From contig NZ_SIRT01000007.1 in the NCBI RefSeq assembly GCF_004310325.1, positions 62,001-126,000 on the forward strand: DNA of 64,000 nt, given 5' to 3'. The DNA is from Hyunsoonleella flava (GTDB lineage: Bacteria; Bacteroidota; Bacteroidia; Flavobacteriales; Flavobacteriaceae). A program made the translations under genes and the position numbers. Positions 36,587-45,283 of the stretch are shown here, one piece after another; positions within the stretch are counted from its first letter, which is position 1, and every line of letters starts with the position of its first letter. The notes under the pieces are model-generated. The model saw nothing but the letters and a program-made list of their open reading frames with translations, was not told the origin of the DNA and ran no database searches.

Positions 36587-37516
36587 TTAGAATTTGTAGC
36601 TCAAACCAAAGGTGTAGTAAGTCTGTAAATCGTTATCAACAGTATCAAAAGTTTCACCAGTATTACCCAAAGTATTAATCGCGTAGTTTAAAGCTTCTTG
36701 TTTGTTGTTTCTTAATCCAAAATCAAAACCAACACCAATCATTTTCCAAAGTGTATAGCTAAAAGAGTTGGTCCATGTCCAGTTAGACAAATCGCCAGAT
36801 TCATAACTTTGGAATGCAGATAAGTTAGTCTTAAACCCAATAGCACCAATTTGGCGTGTATAGTCTGCTACAATCTTAGCACCTAAAGATGAATTAAAAA
36901 TAGTATCGTCATCAGCAAAAACAAAGTTGTAGTTTAATGGGTGTACAACAACTATTAAATTCTCTATTGGAGTCCATGTAGCACCAATACCAACATCTAA
37001 ATAACCAGGATCGTTAAAGTTATTTAGAATGGTAGTTCTGTATTCCATTAAACCAGAAGCAGCTAAAGTTTTACTTAAGTTTCTACCATATAATGAAGAT
37101 ATGTTAAATACATCGGTAGTTGGCTCAAAACTGTCACTGTCAGTACTAATATCTTTATTATCTAGTTTGGTCCAGTTTAAATTGGTAGTTAATGCATTTC
37201 TCCAAAAGAATTTCTCTTGAATTAAGTTAGCAAAACCATTTACTGTAAAACCAATATTACCAGAACTGTTGTTTGGAGCACCTTGTGCATACCAATTATT
37301 AAAGTTAGATAAGCTACCACCAATAGTACCAAAAGCACCTTTTCTCCATCCTGGAAGTGCGTCAATTTTTGCTTGTAGAGCATTAGCTTCCGCTTGAGCT
37401 GCATCAGCTTCCGCTTGTTTTTCAGCTTTTTGGGTTTCTAGTTCTTCTTTTGTTTGTGCGCTTATAACAGAAACGCTAAGACATAATACTGCGAAAAAGA
37501 TTAATTTTTTCATCAT
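36587..37516 (-). CDS. DUF3078 outer-membrane beta-barrel protein
   Basis: 309 residues. The signal peptide (cleavage near VISAQ, residue 20) is followed by a short coiled-coil of Ala/Glu/Lys (about 24-52, ETQKAEKQAEADAAQAEAN), then a barrel of about 12 strands with the DUF3078 signature GGSLSNFNNWYAQGAPNN (about 67-84) and ending YYTFGLSYKF. DUF3078 is a Bacteroidota family without a defined role. The coiled-coil may cross the periplasm or oligomerise the protein. It is a single gene between a terminator and its own promoter box. Confidence 0.85.
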   Translation of the reverse strand: MMKKLIFFAVLCLSVSVISAQTKEELETQKAEKQAEADAAQAEANALQAKIDALPGWRKGAFGTIGGSLSNFNNWYAQGAPNNSSGNIGFTVNGFANLIQEKFFWRNALTTNLNWTKLDNKDISTDSDSFEPTTDVFNISSLYGRNLSKTLAASGLMEYRTTILNNFNDPGYLDVGIGATWTPIENLIVVVHPLNYNFVFADDDTIFNSSLGAKIVADYTRQIGAIGFKTNLSAFQSYESGDLSNWTWTNSFSYTLWKMIGVGFDFGLRNNKQEALNYAINTLGNTGETFDTVDNDLQTYYTFGLSYKF

Positions 37517-37537
37517 TGTTAGTTTTTAAAATGTGGG

Positions 37538-37545
37538 CAAATATA
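37538..37545 (-). promoter_or_regulatory. -7 box TATATTTG upstream of the DUF3078 gene
   Basis: A minus-strand TAnnTTTG match, 21 nt before the start codon, in an AT-rich region. A TTTG further upstream is too close for the usual spacing. Confidence 0.5.
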
Positions 37546-37649
37546 AATTAATTTTAACAAATGTTAAGTTGATTTTTTATGATTTGAAATACATAAAAAT
37601 CATTGTTTTCTATAACATTAGACGCTTTTAAAGTAAAGAAGTCACTTTA

Positions 37650-38156
37650 TTATTTCTTTTTGTAAAGAGGTACAGAAGAACAAGCTTCTCCATACATGAT
37701 TGATTTTACAACAGTTTTTAATTTATTACTCAGCATGATATATGCATTTTGTGGTACAGGTTTGTTAGAGCAGCCTTTTACAATTATTGGTTTGCCTTCA
37801 TATGCAGAAATATCAAGGTTATTGATGATATCTTGGTAGATAGAAGTTTCTAATTGTTCTAAATCCCCAACAATCACTTTGTTTGTGTAAGGTTCTAAAT
37901 TAATGCTTAAAAGCATGTAAGCCCAACCTGGAATAATGGCATCTGTACTGCAAGTTAATGCAATATAAGTATCTTGATATTGACTCCAATCAAATTCAGA
38001 AACTTGCTGTCTAAAATCTTTTTCTCTGAGCACGAAACCTTCAAATAGCCAGTCTTTAATATCAAATAGTATGCGTTTCCCTTCAGGATAAAAATCCTCA
38101 AGGTCTATAGTAACTAATTTACTGTTTGCTACGCGATTTATAATATCATCTGCCAT
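37650..38156 (-). CDS. DUF2480 family protein
   Basis: 168 residues from ATG 38156 (MADDIINRVANSK), one base after the methyltransferase stop, which favours this start over the six-codon longer frame. The sequence VTIDLEDFYPEGKRILFDI and the C-terminal KGCSNKPVPQNAYIMLSNKL are characteristic of DUF2480, a Bacteroidota family of unknown function often found near suf genes. It has no signal peptide and no membrane segment. It is the last gene of the extended suf region. Confidence 0.85.
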   Translation of the reverse strand: MADDIINRVANSKLVTIDLEDFYPEGKRILFDIKDWLFEGFVLREKDFRQQVSEFDWSQYQDTYIALTCSTDAIIPGWAYMLLSINLEPYTNKVIVGDLEQLETSIYQDIINNLDISAYEGKPIIVKGCSNKPVPQNAYIMLSNKLKTVVKSIMYGEACSSVPLYKKK

Positions 38157-38157
38157 T

Positions 38158-38724
38158 TTACTTTTTCTTTGCAATTAGTAATAGTGAATCATTTTCTTCA
38201 AATTCTGCATATGATTCAAGATATATGATGTCAAAATGATTAGTAAAAGCTGTATTCAAACTACTTTCATCATGATAATTTACGAACCCTTTAAATATTT
38301 CAGACCCTTCGCCTTTCCAAAAGGAATGACAAATAATCCCATTTGGATTTAAAATATCCAATTGTCGTTTAATTGATCGTTCTAATTCATCGTCTTTTAA
38401 ATGATGCATTACTTTATTAGAGTAAATACCGTCGAAAGTTTTATCTATTATCAGTTTACTAGCATCTACATTTATAAACTCACCAGCTGGATGTTGTTGT
38501 TTCAGATAGTTTAGAAACGCATCAGAATTATCAGAACCAGTTACTGTGAATGTATTACTAAGTATTTCCCAATCTTTTCCAGGACCGGAGCCTATTTCAA
38601 GTACTGTAGCCTTTTCTGGCAAGACTTTTTTTAACTTTTCAATTAAGGCTTTACCATCAAATCCTTTGGCTGCTTGGATGTATTCAGCAACAGATTCTGT
38701 CGTATGGTAGTACTCGGTCTTCAT
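38158..38724 (-). CDS. Class I SAM-dependent methyltransferase
   Basis: 188 residues with the Rossmann-fold SAM site: motif I VLEIGSGPGKDWEIL (about residues 40-54), motif II TGSDNSDAFL, and the motif IV region FDGIYSNKVMHHL. The compact length and MHHL motif match the ubiquinone/menaquinone-type methyltransferase superfamily, but no substrate domain is recognisable. It lies between the DUF59 SUF protein and DUF2480 and may simply be co-transcribed with them. Confidence 0.82.
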   Translation of the reverse strand: MKTEYYHTTESVAEYIQAAKGFDGKALIEKLKKVLPEKATVLEIGSGPGKDWEILSNTFTVTGSDNSDAFLNYLKQQHPAGEFINVDASKLIIDKTFDGIYSNKVMHHLKDDELERSIKRQLDILNPNGIICHSFWKGEGSEIFKGFVNYHDESSLNTAFTNHFDIIYLESYAEFEENDSLLLIAKKK

Positions 38725-38759
38725 AGTTCATATATACTGAGATTGAAAACAACTCTGAT

Positions 38760-39086
38760 TTAAAGCATCCCCAACTCTAATTTCGCCTCTTCACTCATTA
38801 AATCCTGAGTCCATGGTGGATCAAAAGTGATTTCAACTTCGGCATCATTTACATCATTTAATGACTTTACTTTTTCTTCAACCTCTAAGGGTAAAGTTTC
38901 TGCTACGGGGCAATTAGGAGTTGTCAAAGTCATTAAGATTTTTACATCATAGTCTTCGTTAACAAAAACGTCATAAATTAATCCTAATTCGTAAATGTCT
39001 ACTGGGATTTCTGGGTCGTAAATTGTTTTTAAAACATTTACTATTTTTTCACCTAATTCGGCTGTATCTATTGTTGTTTCACTCAT
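38760..39086 (-). CDS. SUF system DUF59/MIP18-family protein (SufT-like)
   Basis: 108 residues. The MIP18/DUF59 fold is marked by LKTIYDPEIPVDIYELGLIY (about 19-38) and the conserved LTTPNCPVAETLP, whose Cys is the family's reactive or cluster-carrying residue, then DPPWTQDLM near the end. In Bacteroidota this protein accompanies SufE and acts in Fe-S cluster maturation or transfer. It is 66 nt downstream of sufE on the same strand. Confidence in the family is high; the exact client is unknown. Confidence 0.92.
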   Translation of the reverse strand: MSETTIDTAELGEKIVNVLKTIYDPEIPVDIYELGLIYDVFVNEDYDVKILMTLTTPNCPVAETLPLEVEEKVKSLNDVNDAEVEITFDPPWTQDLMSEEAKLELGML

Positions 39087-39152
39087 TTTTTTAAATGTTT
39101 AAACGTTTATTTGTTGAATCGTTTAAACGGTTAAACGCATCAACGATTAAAC

Positions 39153-39575
39153 TTAGTTTAATTGTGTTTGGTATGCTATGGCATACATTTTTAATTGCTT
39201 CACCATACTTACTAAACCATTAGCTCGTGTTGGTGATAAATGTTCTTTTAAACCAATTTTATCAATAAAACTAGTGTCGGCATCAATAATATCCTTTGGA
39301 TGCTGATTGGAAAACACTCTGATTAAAATGGCAATAATACCTTTAGTGATAATAGCATCACTATCTGCTGTAAACGCTACTTTATCGTCATTCATTTCGG
39401 CGTGAACCCAAACCTTACTTTGGCACCCTTTTATGATGTTGTTATCGGTTTTGTATTGGTCGTCAATTAAGGGTAAATCTTTCCCTAAATCAATCATGTA
39501 TTGATAGCGTTCTTCCCAATCTTCAAACATTGAGAATTCGTCTATAATTTCGTTTTGAATGTCTTCAATACTCAT
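39153..39575 (-). CDS. sufE: Cysteine desulfuration protein SufE
   Basis: Accepts sulfur from the cysteine desulfurase SufS and passes it to SufB. It has 140 residues from ATG 39575. The persulfide-carrying cysteine is C51 in IIKGCQSKVWV, and the SufE core FSMFEDWEERYQYMIDLGKD at residues 14-33 is clear, with HLSPTRANGL near the end. It is separated from sufS by a META-domain gene and a metalloprotease gene, an unusual break in the suf order. Confidence 0.95.
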   Translation of the reverse strand: MSIEDIQNEIIDEFSMFEDWEERYQYMIDLGKDLPLIDDQYKTDNNIIKGCQSKVWVHAEMNDDKVAFTADSDAIITKGIIAILIRVFSNQHPKDIIDADTSFIDKIGLKEHLSPTRANGLVSMVKQLKMYAIAYQTQLN

Positions 39576-39613
39576 ACGTTCAATTTTATGCAAAAATACA
39601 ACAAGAAATATTG

Positions 39614-40408
39614 CTATTCAATGTTTTCGGCTGATGATAAGATTTCTTTAACTAAGGCTACTATTTCTTTTGGGGGATTACCATGATCAAAAGGTGCAGA
39701 TTCATAACTTTCTCCATTGGAAATAATTTTAAGATGCGCAAGAGCAGCACCATCATATTGAAATGCTTTACTTGGCGCTTCTAGATTTGAAATGTTTTCA
39801 ATATCTAAATCATCACAGAGCTTTGTTAAGGTGTTCCAGTAAATTGCATCACAAGCAATCTTTAAAGATTTTGATTTTCTTTTTTTAGAAAAGCTAATAG
39901 TGTCTTTATCTATTTTGATATGCTTGTAAGAACCTCGTGAAACGGCAGAATATTCAAGACTTAGTGTGCTTTTTTCAGGAATTTTTGTTGCGGAAAGCAA
40001 TGGTTTCTTTTTATTAAAAAGTGAAAACCCATTTTCTAAAAAAAATACATTATCTGCTTTTTCAAAAGCCTTTAAAAGTTTGTTTTCAATGTCATTTTCA
40101 TCTTCAGAGCATAACATTCTAGTAGTTCCTAAAGGACTAAACTTTAGTGAATTTTCATTTAAGGTGTATGAGCCAAAAAAGCGATTGCAGCCTGAAAAGC
40201 CAGAGACTTTTTTAGTGCTATCGTCAAATGATATACTAAGCTTAAAAGAAGATACCTCTTCTTGGTTTAAGTTGGTAATGTTATATTTACCGTTAAGTTG
40301 TTTCAAAATTGTATCACTGTTTTGTAAATCTTGCATTAACTGATATTCTGTTGGTCCCCAACAACATCGTAAAACTACTATACTAATTAGTATTGTTATA
40401 TGTTTCAT
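39614..40408 (-). CDS. META (HslJ-like) domain envelope protein
   Basis: 264 residues with a short hydrophobic N-terminus containing CC (a weak lipobox; lipidation uncertain). The META domain spans about 35-125, with SGFSGCNRFFGSYTLNENSL and the following LGTTRMLC block that define HslJ/META proteins; E. coli HslJ is linked to heat shock and novobiocin resistance. The C-terminal half (about 140-264) has no family I recognise. It sits inside the suf region between sufE and an M43 protease and ends 38 nt before sufE. Confidence 0.75.
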   Translation of the reverse strand: MKHITILISIVVLRCCWGPTEYQLMQDLQNSDTILKQLNGKYNITNLNQEEVSSFKLSISFDDSTKKVSGFSGCNRFFGSYTLNENSLKFSPLGTTRMLCSEDENDIENKLLKAFEKADNVFFLENGFSLFNKKKPLLSATKIPEKSTLSLEYSAVSRGSYKHIKIDKDTISFSKKRKSKSLKIACDAIYWNTLTKLCDDLDIENISNLEAPSKAFQYDGAALAHLKIISNGESYESAPFDHGNPPKEIVALVKEILSSAENIE

Positions 40409-40438
40409 GTATTGATGTTTATTTAAACATTAACATAC

Positions 40439-40467
40439 AAAAAAGACGCCAAAAATTGACGTCTTTA
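40439..40467 (-). terminator. Terminator-like hairpin after the M43 protease gene
   Basis: Read on the minus strand, AAAGACG pairs with CGTCTTT around an 11-nt loop, followed by a short T-run. It would separate the protease from the META-domain gene. Confidence 0.6.
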
Positions 40468-40495
40468 ATTAAATATAAATATATATTATTTACAA

Positions 40496-41578
40496 TTAGT
40501 TACCAGCGAAAGATGCTCTAGGACCACCAGTCGCGAAAATTGCACGCATTCTAGCTTTTTGTCCTTCAGAGAACATGTACATACAATCATCATTAACATA
40601 GTCCATGTAATTCATTGTCATATCATTGCTTCTGCAGTGTGCTGTTGGATAAGATGGACAACCATAATTTGGTCTGTCAGATGAAGGAGTATCAGCAACA
40701 AAATCATCTTGTCTGCATCTTCCATCTCCCCAAATATGGCGAAGGTTTAAATAATGCCCAACTTCATGGGTCATGGTTCTACCGCCATCAAAAGGAGCAG
40801 AGACAAATCCTACGTTTCCAAAATATTGAGGTGAGCAAACTACACCGTCAGTGGCTAAGTTTCCTCCAGGAAATTGTGCATAGCCTAAAATACCACCGCC
40901 AATATTACACACCCAGATGTTAAGGTGTGTTTCTGGAGTTACTGGAGGATAAGCACTTTTCACAGCGTTATTCGTTCCCCAAGAAGTTCTAGAATCAGCA
41001 TATCTAAAGGTGTTTGCTAATGTAAATGTGAATTCAGCGTCAGCTGCGACACCAGCAAATTCATTTGGCACTTGGTTAGCATCATTATTTGTTTTCCTGA
41101 AATCATCATTTAAAATTGAAATCTGAGAAGCAATTTGTGCATTACCAATATTCTCATTAGAATTGCTGTAAACCACATGAACATAAACAGGGATGTTAAT
41201 AACTCCCAGTCCATCATCAATAGGCGGTTCTGGTTCTCCGCCACCGCCACCGTTGTTTCCACCACCGTTGCCGTTACCATTACCTCCTTTCTTTCCAGCA
41301 ATAAAAGCACGAGTATGATACTCTATATCGTACATTTTTTTTGCTAGACCAGGGTTAGCATCAAGTTGCCTGTTCAAAACATTCATGGTGTAACATTGTT
41401 TTACCTTGTCTTTGTTGTTGGAAGATTTTGAAAGTAAGTCGTCACCTGTATCTGTATATAGATAGAAGTCGCTCATGTCAACTTCTACAGATTGTTCCTC
41501 GTTAATTTCATTTTTGTCATTTTCACATGATGTGAATAGTAAGGCTATGGCAGCCATACTTAAAAGAATTTTTCTCAT
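40496..41578 (-). CDS. Secreted M43 (pappalysin-like) zinc metalloprotease lipoprotein
   Basis: A 360-residue lipoprotein (LFTSC, C18). A Gly/Asn-rich flexible linker covers about residues 97-116. The catalytic domain follows, with the metzincin zinc motif HEVGHYLNLRH (271-281), the M43 continuation IWGD, and the Met-turn MNYMDY (322-327). Cysteines near 289, 307 and 315 could form disulfides. It probably cleaves peptides or proteins at the cell surface. There is no T9SS sorting domain, so anchoring would be through lipid. It interrupts the suf gene order between sufS and sufE; a link to Fe-S assembly is not evident. Confidence 0.87.
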   Translation of the reverse strand: MRKILLSMAAIALLFTSCENDKNEINEEQSVEVDMSDFYLYTDTGDDLLSKSSNNKDKVKQCYTMNVLNRQLDANPGLAKKMYDIEYHTRAFIAGKKGGNGNGNGGGNNGGGGGEPEPPIDDGLGVINIPVYVHVVYSNSNENIGNAQIASQISILNDDFRKTNNDANQVPNEFAGVAADAEFTFTLANTFRYADSRTSWGTNNAVKSAYPPVTPETHLNIWVCNIGGGILGYAQFPGGNLATDGVVCSPQYFGNVGFVSAPFDGGRTMTHEVGHYLNLRHIWGDGRCRQDDFVADTPSSDRPNYGCPSYPTAHCRSNDMTMNYMDYVNDDCMYMFSEGQKARMRAIFATGGPRASFAGN

Positions 41579-41733
41579 TTAAAAATAATTATTTGAATTA
41601 GTCGATGGTGAATATAATTATTTTCTGTTATGTTATTAACGTTTTTTTTGAAAAATTATCATAGCTAATAGTTTTTTTTTAAAAGAATGTTATAATACAC
41701 CGATGAAATGCATAAAAAGTGTAATGCCTTAAG

Positions 41734-42948
41734 TTAAGAAAGCATCATTTTAGCTTTTTTTACACCTTCTACCAAGGCATCAATCTCAGTTTTGGTATTG
41801 TAGAACGCAAATGAAGCGCGAATAGTTCCTGGGATTTTGTAGAAGTCCATTATGGGTTGCGCACAATGGTGGCCTGTTCTAACGGCAATTCCCAATTTGT
41901 CTAAAATGGTACCAACATCGTATGGATGAATACCTTCCAAATTAAAGGAAATGACTGAGGTTTTATGTTTTGAAGTCCCATATATTTTTAAGCCATCAAT
42001 TGCAAGAAGTTTTTCTGTGGCGTATTCTAGTAACTCATTTTCGTAATTGGCAATATTTTCAAAACCAACACTATTCATATAATCTATGGCAGCGCCAAAA
42101 GCGATACCACCACAAATATTAGGTGTGCCAGCTTCAAATTTATGTGGCAAATCTGCGTAGGTTGTTTTTTCAAAAGTAACTTCTGCAATCATCTCGCCAC
42201 CACCTTGATAGGGTGGCAATTTTTTGAGCCATTCCTCTTTTCCATAAAGCATGCCCATGCCCGTTGGACCGCACATTTTATGAGCCGAAGTAACGTAAAA
42301 GTCAACATCCAAAGCTTGAACATCAGGTGCTAAGTGTGGTGCAGATTGCGCACCATCAATTAAAACAGCTGCGCCAACGTCGTGCGATTTTTCAATAATA
42401 TATTCAATAGGATTGATTGTACCTAAAGCGTTTGAAATATGATTAACGAATACCAGTTTAGTATGTTTTGATAGTAGCGCATCAAATTCTGAAAGGATTA
42501 ATTCCCCATCTTCATTCATGGGAATTACTTTCAAGTTAGCTCCTGTGCGCTCGCATAGCATTTGCCAAGGCACAATATTGCTGTGATGCTCTAAGGCTGA
42601 GACCATAATTTGGTCGCCTTTTTTTAGGAAGGACGAAAACCCATTGGCCACGAGATTGATGCCATGGGTAGTGCCTGATGTAAAAATAATTTCGTGTGAG
42701 AACTTTGCGTTAAAATGCGCTTGTATTTTTTGGCGCGAAGTTTCGTATAAGTCGGTTGCCTCTTGGCTCAACGTATGTACACCACGATGTATGTTTGCGT
42801 TGTAATTTGAATAATAATCTACAATAGCATCAATTACCTGCTGTGGTGTTTGCGAGGTTGCAGCATTATCAAAATACACCAAAGGTTTTCCGTTTACTTT
42901 TCGAGAAAGTATCGGGAAGTCTTGTCGTATGGTTTCTACATTGAACAT
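41734..42948 (-). CDS. sufS: Cysteine desulfurase SufS
   Basis: A PLP enzyme that removes sulfur from cysteine and passes it to SufE. The 404-residue length is normal for SufS. PLP-binding and active-site features seen: VYFDNAATSQTP (about 25-36), FTSGTTHGIN, the Schiff-base lysine in TSAHKMCGPTGMG, and the catalytic persulfide Cys C362 in RTGHHCAQP, where the short loop marks the group II (SufS) type rather than IscS. It is downstream of sufD with a 94-nt gap that contains a structured repeat-like element. Confidence 0.96.
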   Translation of the reverse strand: MFNVETIRQDFPILSRKVNGKPLVYFDNAATSQTPQQVIDAIVDYYSNYNANIHRGVHTLSQEATDLYETSRQKIQAHFNAKFSHEIIFTSGTTHGINLVANGFSSFLKKGDQIMVSALEHHSNIVPWQMLCERTGANLKVIPMNEDGELILSEFDALLSKHTKLVFVNHISNALGTINPIEYIIEKSHDVGAAVLIDGAQSAPHLAPDVQALDVDFYVTSAHKMCGPTGMGMLYGKEEWLKKLPPYQGGGEMIAEVTFEKTTYADLPHKFEAGTPNICGGIAFGAAIDYMNSVGFENIANYENELLEYATEKLLAIDGLKIYGTSKHKTSVISFNLEGIHPYDVGTILDKLGIAVRTGHHCAQPIMDFYKIPGTIRASFAFYNTKTEIDALVEGVKKAKMMLS

Positions 42949-42960
42949 GGCAGATAATTT

Positions 42961-43030
42961 AGCCCCGATAGCAGCGGCATCCTTTTTTGAGGTACGAGAA
43001 AAAGATATAGCGGATAGCGGGAAATAGCTT
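42961..43030. repeat. Structured GC-richer element between sufD and sufS
   Basis: Reads on the minus strand as CCCGCTATCCGCTATATC, then T-rich, a short middle, A-rich, GGATGCCGCTGCTATCGGGG. The two halves form an imperfect inverted repeat. I think it is a variant of the dispersed intergenic repeat family (the inner part), but it lacks the GGGCGTT and CCCTAACGC end blocks, so this is inference. Confidence 0.45.
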
Positions 43031-43042
43031 CAAATAAAAATT

Positions 43043-44356
43043 TTACAAATCGAACCCGATATTTACACCCAATTTATTGGCGATAATCTTTGTGATACGC
43101 TGTTTTAACTCGGGTATTTTAACAGATTCGAGTACATTATTGCTAAATGCGAACATTAAAAGCGCTCGGGCTTCTTTCTCAGGAATACCACGAGAGCGCA
43201 TGTAAAACATGGCGCTTTCGTCTAGCTGACCTATGGTACAACCATGTGAACATTTTACGTCGTCGGCAAAAATCTCTAGTTGTGGTTTGGTGTTTATAGC
43301 AGCTTTGTCGCTTACTAAAATATTGTTATTGGCCTGAAACGCATTGGTTTTTTGGGCTTCTTTTTCTACAACCACCTTTCCATTGAACACACCTGTAGAA
43401 CGGTCACCAAATATACCTTTGTAATCTTGGTGGCTCTCACAGTTTGGTTCAATGTGATGCACCAAAGTGTTATGATCTACATGTTGCTTGTTTCCAATAA
43501 TAGTGATGCCTTTTAGGGTAGAATCGATACGCTCTCCGTTTTGGTAAAAATTCAAATTATTACGGGTTAATTTTCCGCCAAAAGCAAAAGTGTGCACTGA
43601 TACCAAACTTTCGCGCTTTTGTTTGATGAACGTGTTATCTATCAGAGAAGCGGTTTCTTTATCGTTTTGAATTTTGTAATAATCTACAATGGCACGTTTA
43701 TTTGCAAATATTTCGGTAACGCTATTAGTTAAAACAGGATTGTCTGTTAAGCTTTGGTGACGCTCGATAATTTGCACATGAGAATTCTCGTCAACTACAA
43801 TTAAATTGCGAGGTTGTAACATGGTAGCCGACTCATTTCCAGTAGAAAAATGGATGATTTGAATTGGTTTTTCTACTACTTTGTTTTTTGGAATATGAAT
43901 GTATGCACCTTCTTGAGAGAACGCTGTGTTTAGTGCTGATAAGCTATCTTTTTCAGCAGCTTTATTGAAATAGTTTTCAATTATTAACTGATACTTTGGT
44001 TTGCTTAATGCAGCAGACATCAAGCATACATCTATGCCGTCATGCGTGGTTTGGGATAAATGTGATGAATACTTTCCGTCGATAAAGATAATTTTGTAGG
44101 TATCAATATCGTGGATGAAGTATTTTTTCACCTGTGGATATTCCAACGCATTTTCCTGTTTCGGGAATACGCTGTAATCCTCCTTTAAAATACTATTTAA
44201 AGACGTGTATTTCCAAGCTTCTTCCTTTTTGGAGGGAAACCCTTTTTCTTCAAAAATTTTTATAGCATTTGATCTAACGTCATGAGCGTATGTATCTACA
44301 TCAACGCTGTTTTCAAAGGCTAAAAATGATGAAACTAATTTTTCTTTTAAATCCAT
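43043..44356 (-). CDS. sufD: Fe-S cluster assembly protein SufD
   Basis: A scaffold subunit of the SufBCD complex. It has 437 residues. The N-terminal helical part is followed by the right-handed beta-helix core; the family-typical C-terminal block is visible as DVKCSHGCTIGQLDESAMFYM with the conserved His/Cys region, then ARALLMFAFSNNVLE. The ORF follows sufC after an 80-nt gap that contains a heptamer tandem repeat. Order in the operon: sufB, lipoprotein, sufC, sufD, sufS. Confidence 0.95.
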   Translation of the reverse strand: MDLKEKLVSSFLAFENSVDVDTYAHDVRSNAIKIFEEKGFPSKKEEAWKYTSLNSILKEDYSVFPKQENALEYPQVKKYFIHDIDTYKIIFIDGKYSSHLSQTTHDGIDVCLMSAALSKPKYQLIIENYFNKAAEKDSLSALNTAFSQEGAYIHIPKNKVVEKPIQIIHFSTGNESATMLQPRNLIVVDENSHVQIIERHQSLTDNPVLTNSVTEIFANKRAIVDYYKIQNDKETASLIDNTFIKQKRESLVSVHTFAFGGKLTRNNLNFYQNGERIDSTLKGITIIGNKQHVDHNTLVHHIEPNCESHQDYKGIFGDRSTGVFNGKVVVEKEAQKTNAFQANNNILVSDKAAINTKPQLEIFADDVKCSHGCTIGQLDESAMFYMRSRGIPEKEARALLMFAFSNNVLESVKIPELKQRITKIIANKLGVNIGFDL

Positions 44357-44360
44357 GTGT

Positions 44361-44395
44361 TTCAGTATTCAGTATTCAGTATTCAGTATTCAGTG
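44361..44395. repeat. Five-copy heptamer tandem repeat between sufC and sufD
   Basis: TTCAGTA repeated four times plus a fifth copy TTCAGTG, directly upstream of the sufD start codon. A variable copy number here could affect sufD expression. Confidence 0.85.
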
Positions 44396-44436
44396 TTCCA
44401 TGACTGTCAACCGCAACTGCTTACTGGTTACTGGCG

Positions 44437-45189
44437 CTATGCGCCAACTTCTTCTTTAATCCAGTCGTAACCTTTCTCTTCAAGTTCGTGAGCTAACTCT
44501 TTTGGACCAGATTTAACGATTTTACCGTTGTGTAAAACATGTACATAATCTGGAACAATATGGTCTAGCAAACGTTGGTAGTGTGTAATCACGACCACTG
44601 CATTATCCTTACTTTTTAATTTATTTACACCATTTGCTACTATGCGCAGTGCATCGATATCTAATCCTGAATCGGTTTCATCAAGAATAGCCAGTTTAGG
44701 CTCTAGCATTGCCATTTGAAAAATTTCATTGCGTTTCTTTTCTCCTCCTGAAAACCCTTCGTTTAGAGAACGTGACAAGAATTTTCTATCGATTTCTAGC
44801 ATTTCGGATTTTTCACGAATCAATTTCAACATGTCTTTTGCAGGCATTTCGTCCAAACCTCTGGCTTTACGGGACTCATTGATAGCGGTTTTCATGAAGT
44901 TGGTAACAGAAACCCCTGGGATTTCCACTGGATACTGGAATGATAAAAACATACCTTTATGAGCACGCTCTTCAGCAGCCAATTCTTCTATGTCCTCACC
45001 TTCAAAAACGATGTTTCCTTCAGTTACTTCGTAATCTTCTCTACCGGCAATTACCGAGGCCAAGGTGCTTTTTCCAGAACCATTTGGTCCCATAATAGCA
45101 TGTACTTCACCTGGTTTCACTTCAAGATTAATACCTCTTAAGATACCTTTGTCTTCAACACTTGCGTGTAAATTATTTATTTTTAACAT
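44437..45189 (-). CDS. sufC: Fe-S cluster assembly ATPase SufC
   Basis: A cytoplasmic ABC-type ATPase of the SufBCD scaffold. It has 250 residues. Walker A GPNGSGKST (about 35-43), the Q-loop region FLSFQYPVEIPGV, the signature LNEGFSGGEKKRNE and Walker B LAILDETDSGLD, with the switch His in VVITHYQRLL. All residues needed for ATP hydrolysis are present. It is separated from sufB by a lipoprotein gene, which is not the usual sufB-sufC adjacency. Confidence 0.97.
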   Translation of the reverse strand: MLKINNLHASVEDKGILRGINLEVKPGEVHAIMGPNGSGKSTLASVIAGREDYEVTEGNIVFEGEDIEELAAEERAHKGMFLSFQYPVEIPGVSVTNFMKTAINESRKARGLDEMPAKDMLKLIREKSEMLEIDRKFLSRSLNEGFSGGEKKRNEIFQMAMLEPKLAILDETDSGLDIDALRIVANGVNKLKSKDNAVVVITHYQRLLDHIVPDYVHVLHNGKIVKSGPKELAHELEEKGYDWIKEEVGA

Positions 45190-45220
45190 AGTTATTTAAA
45201 ATTCCAAAAATTAAAACTCT

Positions 45221-45265
45221 AAATTCCAAAAAACGAAACAATTTGTTTTTTGCGATTTGGAATTT
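45221..45265. repeat. AAATTCCAAA inverted repeat upstream of sufC
   Basis: AAATTCCAAA (45221-45230) and TTTGGAATTT (45256-45265) are perfect complements around an AT-rich loop. They lie in the 94-nt gap between the lipoprotein gene and sufC. This may be a weak terminator, attenuator or small dispersed repeat. Confidence 0.6.
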
Positions 45266-45283
45266 GTTGTTTGAATATTGTTG

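Noticed and set aside
44341-44400. Short regular repeats that could suggest a CRISPR array
   Set aside because: The unit is 7 bp repeated head to tail with no spacers, and no cas genes are nearby; it is a simple tandem repeat.
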